Below, in pieces: positions 1 through 7,594 of a stretch of 46,944 nt of DNA. Both the position numbers and the translations under genes were made by a program. Positions within the stretch are counted from its first letter, which is position 1. Each line of letters begins with the position of its first letter. This stretch comes from Alphaproteobacteria bacterium UBA3637 (lineage in GTDB: Bacteria > Pseudomonadota > Alphaproteobacteria > CAAHEQ01 > UBA3637), in assembly GCA_002373615.1 (NCBI GenBank), contig DFKU01000040.1, forward strand, positions 1 through 46,944, written 5' to 3'. The notes beneath the pieces are model-generated. The model was not told the DNA's origin, searched no databases, and was given only the letters and a program-made list of their open reading frames with translations.

Positions 1-364
1 TCATGGCGGAATTATAGCCCGCTATCCCTGCGACACTCAAGACGCCCATCACCGCCAGGACACCCAGCATTTCCACCATACTGCGGCCACACTCACCCGT
101 CATTACGAGCCCACCTTTTTTATATCCCGTCATTGCGAGCCCGATAGGGCGTGGCAATCTGCCAGAGATTGCTTCGTTGGCAAGGCCGCCTCGCAATGAC
201 AATGAAGGGGTAGAACGCCCATACTTCTCTGTCATCCTTGGGGCAGCGTCAGCTGAACCCGAGGATCCAGCGGTATGTAGAACCTTATTTCCTACCAGAT
301 TCTCGCTTACGCAAGAATGACAAATCGAATTAAAGTTCTTTTCTTTTTTTAATAAAATATTCAT
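1..364 (-). CDS. Type IV prepilin-like protein, partial (C-terminus off left edge)
   Basis: The reading frame opens at an ATG at 364 with a GGGAG Shine-Dalgarno and stays open to the window edge (121 codons). The prepilin motif G-RSMVEMLGVLAV starts at residue 93, with Glu at +5 of the predicted mature protein, followed by a hydrophobic helix ending AGYNSAM. By family knowledge a prepilin peptidase would cut after Gly93 and the mature pilin would enter a type IV pilus or pseudopilus. The 93-residue leader is extraordinarily long and is made almost wholly of translated dispersed repeats (129-200 and 231-321). The gene follows a structured leader RNA and terminator at 376-580. The variable C-terminal domain lies outside the window. 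The start is favoured over an internal ATG near residue 88 because only the former has a Shine-Dalgarno. Confidence 0.85.
   Translation of the reverse strand, partial: MNILLKKEKNFNSICHSCVSENLVGNKVLHTAGSSGSADAAPRMTEKYGRSTPSLSLRGGLANEAISGRLPRPIGLAMTGYKKGGLVMTGECGRSMVEMLGVLAVMGVLSVAGIAGYNSAM
129..200. repeat. Palindromic dispersed repeat, type A (GTCATTGCG termini)
   Basis: This unit is bounded by the perfect inverted ends GTCATTGCG and CGCAATGAC, with an inner GGCAATCT/AGATTGC inverted pair. A related copy lies at 24696-24759, and a truncated piece of about 14 bases begins at 99. It is translated in frame inside the prepilin leader. The copy at 24696 is read in the opposite orientation relative to its gene, and both remain open. 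Confidence 0.8.
231..321. repeat. Composite dispersed repeat, type B (GTCAT...ATGAC ends)
   Basis: The unit begins GTCATCCTTGG and ends GCAAGAATGAC, with GGATCC in the middle. The right end of the window (46892-46944) carries the same sequence from its other end, and 24789-24831 carries a related GTCATCCTTGG...GGATCC piece. All copies in the window lie in prepilin leader codons. Confidence 0.75.
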
Positions 365-375
365 TTTAAACTCCC

Positions 376-580
376 GTAAAAAATTTTTTTCGCCTTGATA
401 AGAGGCGGTTGGAAGCTCGAAGCACTATCGTTTGGAATAGCGTTGCATATTTGGGAATACTCCCTTATTTTACAACCTTCCAACCGATATTTGAAATCAA
501 TTGGAAATCTATGTCTGTACACCAGACAAACCAAACGTTAAAGGACTTCGAATCCTCCGCACCGGCATCACCCGCTGTGC
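376..580 (-). promoter_or_regulatory. Structured leader RNA with attenuator-like terminator (copy 1)
   Basis: Read on the minus strand. A 5' hairpin (580-559) precedes P1 (TTCGAAG at 552-546 with CTTCGAG at 422-416) and P2 (CGTTTGG at 537-531 with CCAAACG at 435-429). Inside lie a GTCTG/CAGAC hairpin and a GTTG/CAAC P4 helix with a TAAAATAA internal loop. CGGTTGGAAG (486-477) is perfectly complementary over 10 bases to CTTCCAACCG (415-406), which directly follows the P1 3' strand and overlaps the terminator arm (hairpin 407-391, then an A then T run). Pairing of these strands and the terminator appear mutually exclusive. It leads the prepilin gene starting at 364. Class unknown. Confidence 0.7.
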
Positions 581-586
581 AAATGT

Positions 587-615
587 ATCATATAAAATCC
601 GAAAAAATCTGTCAA
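587..615 (-). promoter_or_regulatory. Sigma70-type promoter for leader RNA and prepilin gene
   Basis: The -35 TTGACA (615-610) and -10 TATGAT (592-587) are separated by exactly 17 bases. The predicted transcript starts near 580, at the foot of the first hairpin of the leader RNA. Confidence 0.75.
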
Positions 616-644
616 GGAAAATTTGAAAACAAAAAATTCCCCTT

Positions 645-672
645 TATCAGGGAATTTAAATGGCGGGATTGA
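645..672. repeat. Duplicated tRNA-Asp 3' end plus terminator remnant
   Basis: These 28 bases are identical to 820-847, which contain the last bases of tRNA-Asp including its encoded CCA and part of its terminator. Neighbouring bases 631-644 also resemble the true terminator. Such tRNA 3'-end duplications are typical of att sites left by integrated elements, but no integrase is visible. Between the copies (673-819) I see no supported gene. Confidence 0.6.
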
Positions 673-807
673 GTGCGCAAATGAATAAGCGTCCTCAAGG
701 ACGGTTATCATGCGTAAACCAATGAAGCACAATGAACCAAACGGCAGTGCAGGTGAATTGATGCTGGAATTGGCGAGAACCCCTTGGGGTGAGAGCCCCT
801 TAAATAC

Positions 808-832
808 AAAAAATCCCCCTATCAGGGAATTT
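808..832 (-). terminator. Intrinsic terminator downstream of tRNA-Asp
   Basis: On the minus strand a short GC-rich hairpin (CCCTGATAGGG) is followed by TTTTTT just after the tRNA CCA end. Confidence 0.65.
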
Positions 833-835
833 AAA

Positions 836-913
836 TGGCGGGATTGAAGGGGCTCGAACCCTCGACCTTCTGCGTGACAGGCAGACGCTCTAAACCAGCT
901 GAGCTACAACCCC
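836..913 (-). tRNA. tRNA-Asp (GTC)
   Basis: A full cloverleaf can be read on the minus strand: acceptor GGGGTTG pairing with CAATCCC, D arm GCTC...GAGC, anticodon loop CTGTCAC with anticodon GTC, T arm with GGTTCGAGCCC, discriminator G and encoded CCA. It lies 41 bases downstream of fabD in the same direction. Confidence 0.95.
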
Positions 914-954
914 ATCGCCAATGGAGAGTATTTTAGCAGATTTAAAATTAAAAA

Positions 955-1896
955 TCAAGTATTTTTTTGATAATTTTCCAAAAAAGCCTGTAATGTAGCC
1001 ACATTATTCATTTTTTCTTGGGTAGATTCCGGCAAGATTCGGCGCACAAGTCCTGACAAAACTGCCCCCGGACCACACTCCACAAAGTGCGTAATTCCTT
1101 GTGCATTCATATACAAAACGCTTTCACGCCAACGGACAGGCGCCACTATCTGTTGCACCAATAATTGAGCAAAATTTTCTGTTTCAGCTTGGGCCGTCAC
1201 ATTTGCCACCACAGGAACACAGGGCGTTTGAAATTTAATTTGCCCCAAAACTTCTTGTATTTTTTCTTGAGCAGACTTCATCAGTGGCGAATGAAAAGCC
1301 CCTGCGACCGGCAATGGAATAACACGCTTTGCCACCATATTCTCCGCCTGCATTTTGGCGGTAGATAATGCCACCAGCGAGCCGCTTAAAACCCATTGCC
1401 CTGCTCCGTTATCATTGGCAACATAACAGCCTGAATCAGAGGCAATTTTTTGAACCACACCAGGTTCTAGCCCCAAAACAGCCATCATTCCACCTGCTTC
1501 TTTATCCCCGGCTTCTGCCATTGCCAACCCACGGATTTTTAAAATTTTTGCGGTCTGCGTAAGAGTCAAAGCCCCCGTTGCACAAAGGGCTGTATATTCC
1601 CCCAGTGAATGCCCCGCCACAAAAGAAACATTTTCTTTTAAAGAAAAGCCTTGTGCTTCCAAAGTGCGCATGACGGCCATAGAAACAGCCATAATTGCCG
1701 GTTGAGCATTTTGCGTTTGAGTTAATTCCTTTATATCTCCGTTCCACATTAAATCTGTTAAATTTTGGTGCAACGCTTCATCTACTTCCTGAAAAACGTC
1801 TTTTGCTGCAGGAAAAGCATCCGCCAAATCCCGTCCCATCCCAATAGATTGAGAACCTTGCCCCGGAAAAAGAAATGCCATCTGTTGCTTCATCAT
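955..1896 (-). CDS. fabD: Malonyl CoA-acyl carrier protein transacylase
   Basis: FabD transfers malonyl from CoA to acyl carrier protein in the cytoplasm, the entry step of type II fatty acid synthesis. The 313-residue protein shows the N-terminal GQGSQ motif (12-16), the nucleophile elbow GHSLGE with Ser97, and the partner His202 in GAFHSPLM, all characteristic of the family; length is normal. The gene stands alone rather than next to fabG or acpP. Its start is a double ATG preceded by AAAGG. A TTGCGA-17-TAAAAT promoter (1931-1903) sits just upstream, divergent from the outer-membrane protein gene. Confidence 0.96.
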   Translation of the reverse strand: MMKQQMAFLFPGQGSQSIGMGRDLADAFPAAKDVFQEVDEALHQNLTDLMWNGDIKELTQTQNAQPAIMAVSMAVMRTLEAQGFSLKENVSFVAGHSLGEYTALCATGALTLTQTAKILKIRGLAMAEAGDKEAGGMMAVLGLEPGVVQKIASDSGCYVANDNGAGQWVLSGSLVALSTAKMQAENMVAKRVIPLPVAGAFHSPLMKSAQEKIQEVLGQIKFQTPCVPVVANVTAQAETENFAQLLVQQIVAPVRWRESVLYMNAQGITHFVECGPGAVLSGLVRRILPESTQEKMNNVATLQAFLENYQKNT

Positions 1897-1902
1897 ACCT
1901 TT

Positions 1903-1931
1903 ATTTTAACAAAAAATTATTTTTTTCGCAA
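1903..1931 (-). promoter_or_regulatory. Promoter of fabD
   Basis: The -35 TTGCGA (1931-1926) and -10 TAAAAT (1908-1903) have a 17-base spacer and lie a few bases before the Shine-Dalgarno of fabD. Confidence 0.6.
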
Positions 1932-1946
1932 GATTAAAAAGAGTAC

Positions 1947-1975
1947 TTGACATTCACCAAAGGATGGGCTAGCCT
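1947..1975 (+). promoter_or_regulatory. Promoter of the outer-membrane barrel gene
   Basis: The -35 TTGACA (1947-1952) and -10 TAGCCT (1970-1975) have a 17-base spacer. The predicted 5' UTR begins with an imperfect hairpin (TTTCGT...ACGAAA, about 1975-2004) that could stabilise the mRNA, as seen for abundant outer-membrane protein transcripts. Confidence 0.65.
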
Positions 1976-2042
1976 TTCGTCTAGAGTAGTGGAGACACGA
2001 AATGATAAACAACAAAACAACTTCAAATGAAAGGATCATGTT

Positions 2043-2654
2043 ATGAAGAAATTATTATTAGCAAGTTTAGCCATTGTGGCTTTTGCAGGGGTCGCTCAAG
2101 CTGAATCAAAAGTTTGCGTTCGCCCATACGTTTCATTAAAGGGAACCTATTCCAAAATGGCCATAAATGGTAAAGCGAGTGCAAATGGCGATAAAGAAAC
2201 CATTGCCAAAAAAGATTGGGTGGGCGGTGCTTCCGTCGCTGCCGGTTTAAAAATGTGCGCCTTCAGAACAGAATTGGAATTTAACCAATCTTTAAGCGCA
2301 AAAGATAACTATGATGGCCTTAGGACAAAGCAATCTTATCGTTCTTATATGCTGAATGGTTATTTTGATGTCCCAACAGGCACAAATTTTCATCCGTATG
2401 TCGGGGCCGGTATCGGCGTAGCACGCGTTAAAACACGTTTGTCGGAGGCTGAAGATGTAACAAAACATCGTTCCACCAATTTTGCATGGCAAGCGGGTGG
2501 CGGCTTGGGCTATAATTTGACCCGTAACTGGACCTTGGATGTGGGATATCGTTATGTGAATAACGGTCACAATAAATGGAAAGTTGAAGACGGTAAAGTC
2601 AAAACAAATACAGAAGAACATCAAATTACAGCCGGTGTCAGATATACATTCTGA
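2043..2654 (+). CDS. Outer-membrane beta-barrel protein (OmpA/Omp25-like porin family)
   Basis: The 203-residue protein has a classic Sec signal peptide ending AGVAQA (cleavage after residue 20). Alternating hydrophobic strands, glycine-rich turns (YVGAGIGVA, GGGLGYN) and a terminal aromatic residue (RYTF) fit an eight-stranded outer-membrane barrel. No periplasmic peptidoglycan-binding domain is present. By family such proteins act structurally or as adhesins and are often abundant, which agrees with the strong promoter, the 5' UTR hairpin and the good terminator. The exact role cannot be told from sequence. Confidence 0.85.
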   Translation: MKKLLLASLAIVAFAGVAQAESKVCVRPYVSLKGTYSKMAINGKASANGDKETIAKKDWVGGASVAAGLKMCAFRTELEFNQSLSAKDNYDGLRTKQSYRSYMLNGYFDVPTGTNFHPYVGAGIGVARVKTRLSEAEDVTKHRSTNFAWQAGGGLGYNLTRNWTLDVGYRYVNNGHNKWKVEDGKVKTNTEEHQITAGVRYTF

Positions 2655-2669
2655 TATCGTTTGGCTTTT

Positions 2670-2700
2670 ATCCCCCGTTTTTAGGCGGGGGTATTTTTTT
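2670..2700 (+). terminator. Intrinsic terminator of the barrel gene
   Basis: A CCCCCG/CGGGGG hairpin is followed by a seven-base T run. Confidence 0.85.
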
Positions 2701-2725
2701 ATTCTGATTTTTTGTCTATTTTTTC

Positions 2726-2754
2726 TTTACAAAACTCCTTTTTTATGGTATAAT
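2726..2754 (+). promoter_or_regulatory. Promoter upstream of gene at 2788
   Basis: TTTACA (2726-2731) and a perfect TATAAT (2749-2754) with a 17-base spacer lie 33 bases before the start codon. Confidence 0.7.
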
Positions 2755-2787
2755 GTTTTTTATGCATTTTAAAAAAGGAGAAAATTA

Positions 2788-3537
2788 ATGCAAGATCAAT
2801 CTTATTCTAATAATATTGTTTTGAACGTTTTACATGAAATTCAAGGAAGAGGTTTTTTAAAATCCGATGTTTTTTTGCAATATCGCCAAAAATTGAGTCA
2901 CGCGTTTGCTTTGTTTTTAAATCAAACCCCCGTCGTTCCAGAAAAAGCGAAAACCTGTTTGGATGCTTTAAATGCAATCAGCCTGAACAACCAGGCTTTC
3001 TTCTCTCTTTATCAAGACACTGCGATGGATTTACATGATTGGGCCAGTGCAGGTGATGAACTCACACGGACACAAGCAGATATTCAGCTGTTGCGCTTTT
3101 TTGGATATGAAGCCCCCTCTTCTGTTAAATTAAAAAAACAGTTGTTAGAAAAAATTAAAAATATGCCCAGATTACACGAAAAACATTCTTTAGTGGCTGA
3201 TGCTTTATACAACCTGTCTAACCACTATGAACAAAACCATCAATACGATGAAGATCCAAACAAAGAATGCCTCTTAAACTTGGGCAAAGTATTGAGCAAT
3301 ATCTCAAAACATACAAGAAAATTGTCTTCAGAGGAAAGGGTCAAATTTTCCTGCGTTGCAGACAAAATTCAATCTTATGCTCCTCAATTTTATGACGAAG
3401 CTTGGGAAAAAACTTTTGCAACAAAACCCATTCAAAAAGTATCCGTTCCGAAAATAAAAGAAGCTGTACAAGCTTGTACTCGTCAGGATTTTGGGAAATT
3501 CGGCCCATGTTTTTCAAAAAATTGGGACAGAGACTAA
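2788..3537 (+). CDS. Hypothetical protein, 249 residues
   Basis: I do not recognise this protein. It has no signal peptide or membrane segment and is predicted to be mostly helical, with several charged amphipathic stretches and four scattered cysteines, so it is probably cytoplasmic. The reading frame is supported by its own near-consensus promoter, an AAAAGGAG Shine-Dalgarno and the codon bias of its neighbours. It sits between an outer-membrane protein gene and mipZ but has its own transcription unit, since mipZ also has a promoter. Confidence 0.75.
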   Translation: MQDQSYSNNIVLNVLHEIQGRGFLKSDVFLQYRQKLSHAFALFLNQTPVVPEKAKTCLDALNAISLNNQAFFSLYQDTAMDLHDWASAGDELTRTQADIQLLRFFGYEAPSSVKLKKQLLEKIKNMPRLHEKHSLVADALYNLSNHYEQNHQYDEDPNKECLLNLGKVLSNISKHTRKLSSEERVKFSCVADKIQSYAPQFYDEAWEKTFATKPIQKVSVPKIKEAVQACTRQDFGKFGPCFSKNWDRD

Positions 3538-3555
3538 TAAAATCACAAAAAACGC

Positions 3556-3583
3556 TTGACAAACATATAAAAAAAGCTAAAAT
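3556..3583 (+). promoter_or_regulatory. Promoter of mipZ
   Basis: TTGACA (3556-3561) and TAAAAT (3578-3583) with a 16-base spacer, 26 bases before the mipZ start. Confidence 0.65.
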
Positions 3584-3609
3584 ATATCCCACATAAAAAA
3601 AGGAAAAAA

Positions 3610-4413
3610 ATGACTGCTAAAATTATTGTCTTTGCAAATGAAAAAGGTGGAACAGGAAAATCAACCTTGGCCATGCATACGATTGTGGCTTTATTACGTT
3701 CGGGGAAAAAAGTGGCTTCTTTTGACCTAGACCCGGATCAACAAAGTTTAACTCACTATATCGAAAATAGAAAAACTTTTATCAATGAAAAAGGCGTTTC
3801 TTTGCCCATTCCGGAACATATTTGTTGGACAAAGGATGTTGCTAAAATTTATACTTTGCGTGGAAAAGTGGATAAATTAAAAGAAGAAGTGGATGCCATT
3901 GTAATTGATACACCGGGATCTCATACTTCGTTGGGAATGGAGGCCATGACATTGGCAGATGTTTTAATTACCCCAATGAATGATTCCTTGGTGGATTTGG
4001 ATATTTTGGCTGTTGTAGATGGGGATACTTTAAAAATTCAAGGGCCCAGTCATTTTGCGCAAACTGTTTGGTCCACACGTCAACAACGTATGTTGGAACG
4101 TAAACCTTCTATCAATTGGTTGGTCGTGCGAAATCGTATGTTATTCAGCAAATCCAAAAACTCGCAAAATATGTCTATTTTGTTGAACGCCCTTTCCAGA
4201 CGAATTCACTTTGAATTAGTAGGCGTTGTTTCGGAACGTGTCGTTTTCCGTGAACTGTTCTTAAAGGGGTTAACAATGTTGGATTTCAAAGAAAACGCCG
4301 TCAAAATGCAAAACACCATTTCTTCCAACAGTGCCCGTAAAGAATTAGGTGCCTTAGTGGAAAAGATTTGGGGAACCCCCTTGATTTTGGATGCAGAAAA
4401 TGCTACTAAATAA
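3610..4413 (+). CDS. mipZ: Division-site positioning ATPase MipZ (ParA family)
   Basis: MipZ is the alphaproteobacterial ATPase that forms a gradient from ParB-bound origins and inhibits FtsZ, placing the division septum at mid-cell. The 267-residue protein carries the deviant Walker A NEKGGTGKST (10-19) and the MipZ-specific stretch DLDPDQQSLTHYIENR (39-54), which separates it from chromosomal ParA. Its usual partners ParB, parS and FtsZ are all encoded in this window. It is followed 32 bases later by pgm and may be cotranscribed with it. Confidence 0.93.
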   Translation: MTAKIIVFANEKGGTGKSTLAMHTIVALLRSGKKVASFDLDPDQQSLTHYIENRKTFINEKGVSLPIPEHICWTKDVAKIYTLRGKVDKLKEEVDAIVIDTPGSHTSLGMEAMTLADVLITPMNDSLVDLDILAVVDGDTLKIQGPSHFAQTVWSTRQQRMLERKPSINWLVVRNRMLFSKSKNSQNMSILLNALSRRIHFELVGVVSERVVFRELFLKGLTMLDFKENAVKMQNTISSNSARKELGALVEKIWGTPLILDAENATK

Positions 4414-4445
4414 TTAGTAGCGATTCTGATTCAAAGGGGGGAATA

Positions 4446-6068
4446 ATGAATATCTTTGCTGTCCCAACAAAGCCATATCTTGATCAAAAATTTGGAACTT
4501 CAGGCCTGAGAAAGAAGACTGCTGATTTTCAACAGGAAAATTACCTGGAAAATGCGGTTCAATCCATTTTTGATTGTTTAACAGGTTTTGAAGGGAAAAC
4601 CCTGATTATCGGCAGTGATGGCAGATATTATAGTGCTCATGCCGTACAAGTCATCATCAAAATGGCAATTGCCAACCAATTTGGGCATATTATTATTGGG
4701 CAAGAGGGCATTTTATCCACCCCGGCTGTCAGCCATTTGATTCAAAAAAGACAAGCCTTTGGCGCTTTAATTTTAACCGCCAGTCATAATCCTGCCGGCA
4801 AAGAGGGAGATTTTGGTATTAAATATAACATTTCAACGGGCGCCCCTGCGCCAGCAAATTTAGGCGATGCCTTTTCAGACAGATGTTCAAAAATTGATCG
4901 CCTTTGGATGATTCAATCGCCCGATGTGGATTTATCCTATCAACATGAAGAAACATTGGGGTCCACTTTAATAGAAGTCATTGATCCCGTTTCTGATTAT
5001 GCCCAGTACATGCAAGAAATTTTTGATTTTGAAGCCATTAAAACATTATTTAAAAATGGTTTTAAGATGACATTTAATGCTATGAACGCTGTGACAGGCC
5101 CTTATGCAAAATATATTTTTGAAGAACTTTTGGGGGCGGAATCTGGAACTGTTATCAATGGTACTCCCCTGCCCGATTTTGGGGGATTACATCCTGAACC
5201 CAATTTGGTTTATGCCAAAGATTTAGTGGATTTAGCTTATTCAGAAAATGCCCCTGATTTGTGCGCTGCTTCGGATGGCGATGGGGACAGATACATGATA
5301 TTGGGCAAATCCTTTTTTGTGACCCCTGCTGATTCTTTGGCTGTTTTAGCCGAATACATAGAGAAAATCCCCTTTTATAAAGGAAAATTTTATGGGGCCG
5401 CCAGATCTATGCCAACAGCAGATGCATTGGATGCAGTCTGTCATAAATTGAAAAAAGAATGCTATCAAACACCAACGGGATGGAAATTTTTTGGTTCCCT
5501 TTTAGAAGACAAAAAGATATCCCTGTGCGGTGAAGAAAGTTTTGGGGCTGGATCTTTTCACGTAATGGAAAAAGATGGGCTTTGGGCCATCTTGTTTTGG
5601 TTAAATATTTTAGCAATTACCCAAAAAACGCCCCAAAAAATTGTCACAGAACTGTGGAAAAAATATGGTCGTGTTTATGCCAAAACCTACAGCTATCATA
5701 CAAATGACACAGAGGCCGTGACACATTTATTGGATTCTTTGTCCTCCAGAATTCCTGGTTTAATTGACCTTTCTTTTGATGATTACAGCGTTCTTAAGGC
5801 TTCCATTTTTAATTATACTGACCCTGTATCGAATGAACAAACAACCAATCAAGGTATCATTATTGATTTATCCAAAGGAGCTCGAATATTTGTACGTGCT
5901 TCAGGAACCAGTTCTTCGGGTGCAACATTGAAAGTGTATTTATCCCAAAAAAGTACTGATATTCAATCAGATCCGAAAGATTTGCTTCAGCCGTTGGAAA
6001 AAACGGCCCAAGATCTTTTACAAATTCAAAAATACTTGGGCGATAAAGTTGAAATAACAGAAACCTAA
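4446..6068 (+). CDS. pgm: Phosphoglucomutase (alpha-D-glucose phosphate-specific)
   Basis: Pgm interconverts glucose-1-phosphate and glucose-6-phosphate, feeding UDP-glucose and surface polysaccharide synthesis. The 540-residue protein has all four domain signatures: the catalytic serine loop TASHNPAGKEGDFG (Ser113), the magnesium loop DGDGDR (277-282), the sugar-binding loop CGEESFGAG (361-369) and the C-terminal phosphate loop RASGTSSSG. Length matches the Agrobacterium and enterobacterial Pgm family. Its stop codon overlaps the end of the convergent ftsZ by four bases and I see no terminator between them. Confidence 0.95.
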   Translation: MNIFAVPTKPYLDQKFGTSGLRKKTADFQQENYLENAVQSIFDCLTGFEGKTLIIGSDGRYYSAHAVQVIIKMAIANQFGHIIIGQEGILSTPAVSHLIQKRQAFGALILTASHNPAGKEGDFGIKYNISTGAPAPANLGDAFSDRCSKIDRLWMIQSPDVDLSYQHEETLGSTLIEVIDPVSDYAQYMQEIFDFEAIKTLFKNGFKMTFNAMNAVTGPYAKYIFEELLGAESGTVINGTPLPDFGGLHPEPNLVYAKDLVDLAYSENAPDLCAASDGDGDRYMILGKSFFVTPADSLAVLAEYIEKIPFYKGKFYGAARSMPTADALDAVCHKLKKECYQTPTGWKFFGSLLEDKKISLCGEESFGAGSFHVMEKDGLWAILFWLNILAITQKTPQKIVTELWKKYGRVYAKTYSYHTNDTEAVTHLLDSLSSRIPGLIDLSFDDYSVLKASIFNYTDPVSNEQTTNQGIIIDLSKGARIFVRASGTSSSGATLKVYLSQKSTDIQSDPKDLLQPLEKTAQDLLQIQKYLGDKVEITET

Positions 6069-7594
6069 CGTCTTCTTAAAAAGGAAGGTAAATCCATCGA
6101 TTCTTCCAACCCCGTCAATTCTGGGGTGGTTTCTTTTTTCACAGGACTTTTGGGCTTAGGGGCACTTTTTATACCGCGCCCAATCAATCCGGGTAAAAGA
6201 TCGATTAAATTCGTTCTGGAGGCTTTCACATTTGCGGAATCCTTTTGCCCCCCTAAATTCACTTCTGGTTTTTCTTTTATCTCTTCCCTGACAGGAGTTG
6301 TTTTTCCCATTTCAGGAGGTGTTTCCGAAAACAGTGAGGTCGGAATATTGACCCCGGTTTCCGAAATTTCAACCTCTAATTCGGTGGGAGACGATACTTC
6401 TGCCCGTTTCGGTGTTGGAATAAAACCAAAGTCGGTATTTGGAATCAAGCTGGGTTCTTCTGATTCTGGATTCCCTTCTTGCCCTTCGGTATGTGTCACA
6501 CGAATTTCTGTTGTTTTTAAGGTGAGGCCTTCAACAACCGGTTCTGGTTTTGGCTGAGGTGCCGGTGGCGCTTGAATTGACTTTACAGGTTCCCCTAATC
6601 CTGTTGCTACAATGGATACTTGAACAGATCCTTCCAAACCTTCATTGACAGTAGAACCAAATTTTACATTTGCATTTTCATCCACCTGAGAAACAATTTT
6701 TTGCATAATGATATCCACTTCTTCCAAGGTCAAATCCAAACCGCCGGAAATGTTAATCAAAACACTTTTTGCCCCCTGGATAGAAGCATCATCTAACAGC
6801 GGATTCGTCAAAGCTTGGTCAGCAGCAAGTTCTGCCCGATTTTCACCGCTGGCTTTTCCCGTACCCATCATGGCGCGCCCCATAGTTGTTAAAACGGTCC
6901 GGACATCCGCAAAATCCAAATTCACCATCCCCGGATTCATCACCAAATCTGTGATACTCCGCACCCCTTGACACAGCACATCATCAGATATTTTAAAAGC
7001 CCCCGCAAATGTCATGTTCGGTTTAGCAATACGGAATAAATTCTGATTCGGAACAATAATCAGGGTATCCACATATTGCTGAAGTTCTGCAATCCCTTTC
7101 TTGGCCACCTGCATCCGATGAGGACCTTCAAAATTAAAGGGTGTGGACACAACCCCCACGGTTAAAATCCCCTTTTCTTTAGCCAGTTTTGCAATGACAG
7201 GAATCGCCCCCGTTCCTGTACCACCACCCATTCCTGCCGTTAAAAAAAGCAAATGCAAGCCATCAATGGCTTCTTTAATTTTTTCAGCAGATTCTTCGGC
7301 CGATTGGCGTCCGATTTCAGGGTTAGAACCTGCCCCCAATCCTTGAGTCGTCTTTTCCCCCAGTTGAATTCGGTCAGCCACCAATGACTTAGAAAGAGCT
7401 TGAGCGTCCGTGTTGGCCACGAAAAAAGCACAACCTGTTAAATTACTGGCCACCATGTTATTGACCGCATTTCCCCCAGCGCCCCCAACACCAATAACGC
7501 CCAGATTCGGGGTCAACAAAACTTTTGGGGGTGGCGTTGCCAATCCAATAGAGAGTTCACTTTCTTTTATCACGACAGAATCTGTTTTATCCAT
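6065..7594 (-). CDS. ftsZ: Cell division protein FtsZ
   Basis: FtsZ is the tubulin-like GTPase that forms the cytokinetic ring. The 509-residue protein has the glycine-rich GTP-binding GGAGGNAVNNM (37-47), the tubulin signature GGGTGTGA (123-130) and the T7 loop NLDFADVRTV (225-234). The folded core ends near residue 335; a proline- and glutamate-rich linker of about 150 residues follows, ending in the conserved C-terminal peptide MDLPSFLRRR that binds FtsA and other partners. The long linker is usual in Alphaproteobacteria. It is the last gene of the dcw cluster, overlapping ftsA by 25 bases. Confidence 0.98.
   Translation of the reverse strand: MDKTDSVVIKESELSIGLATPPPKVLLTPNLGVIGVGGAGGNAVNNMVASNLTGCAFFVANTDAQALSKSLVADRIQLGEKTTQGLGAGSNPEIGRQSAEESAEKIKEAIDGLHLLFLTAGMGGGTGTGAIPVIAKLAKEKGILTVGVVSTPFNFEGPHRMQVAKKGIAELQQYVDTLIIVPNQNLFRIAKPNMTFAGAFKISDDVLCQGVRSITDLVMNPGMVNLDFADVRTVLTTMGRAMMGTGKASGENRAELAADQALTNPLLDDASIQGAKSVLINISGGLDLTLEEVDIIMQKIVSQVDENANVKFGSTVNEGLEGSVQVSIVATGLGEPVKSIQAPPAPQPKPEPVVEGLTLKTTEIRVTHTEGQEGNPESEEPSLIPNTDFGFIPTPKRAEVSSPTELEVEISETGVNIPTSLFSETPPEMGKTTPVREEIKEKPEVNLGGQKDSANVKASRTNLIDLLPGLIGRGIKSAPKPKSPVKKETTPELTGLEESMDLPSFLRRR

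Noticed and set aside
409..672. Open frame of 87 codons on the plus strand
   Set aside because: It lies antisense to the leader RNA and promoter at 376-615, has no Shine-Dalgarno, and ends in a duplicated tRNA fragment.
710..847. A 45-codon frame ending antisense to tRNA-Asp
   Set aside because: No start signal, and its end is fixed by the tRNA sequence; probably chance.
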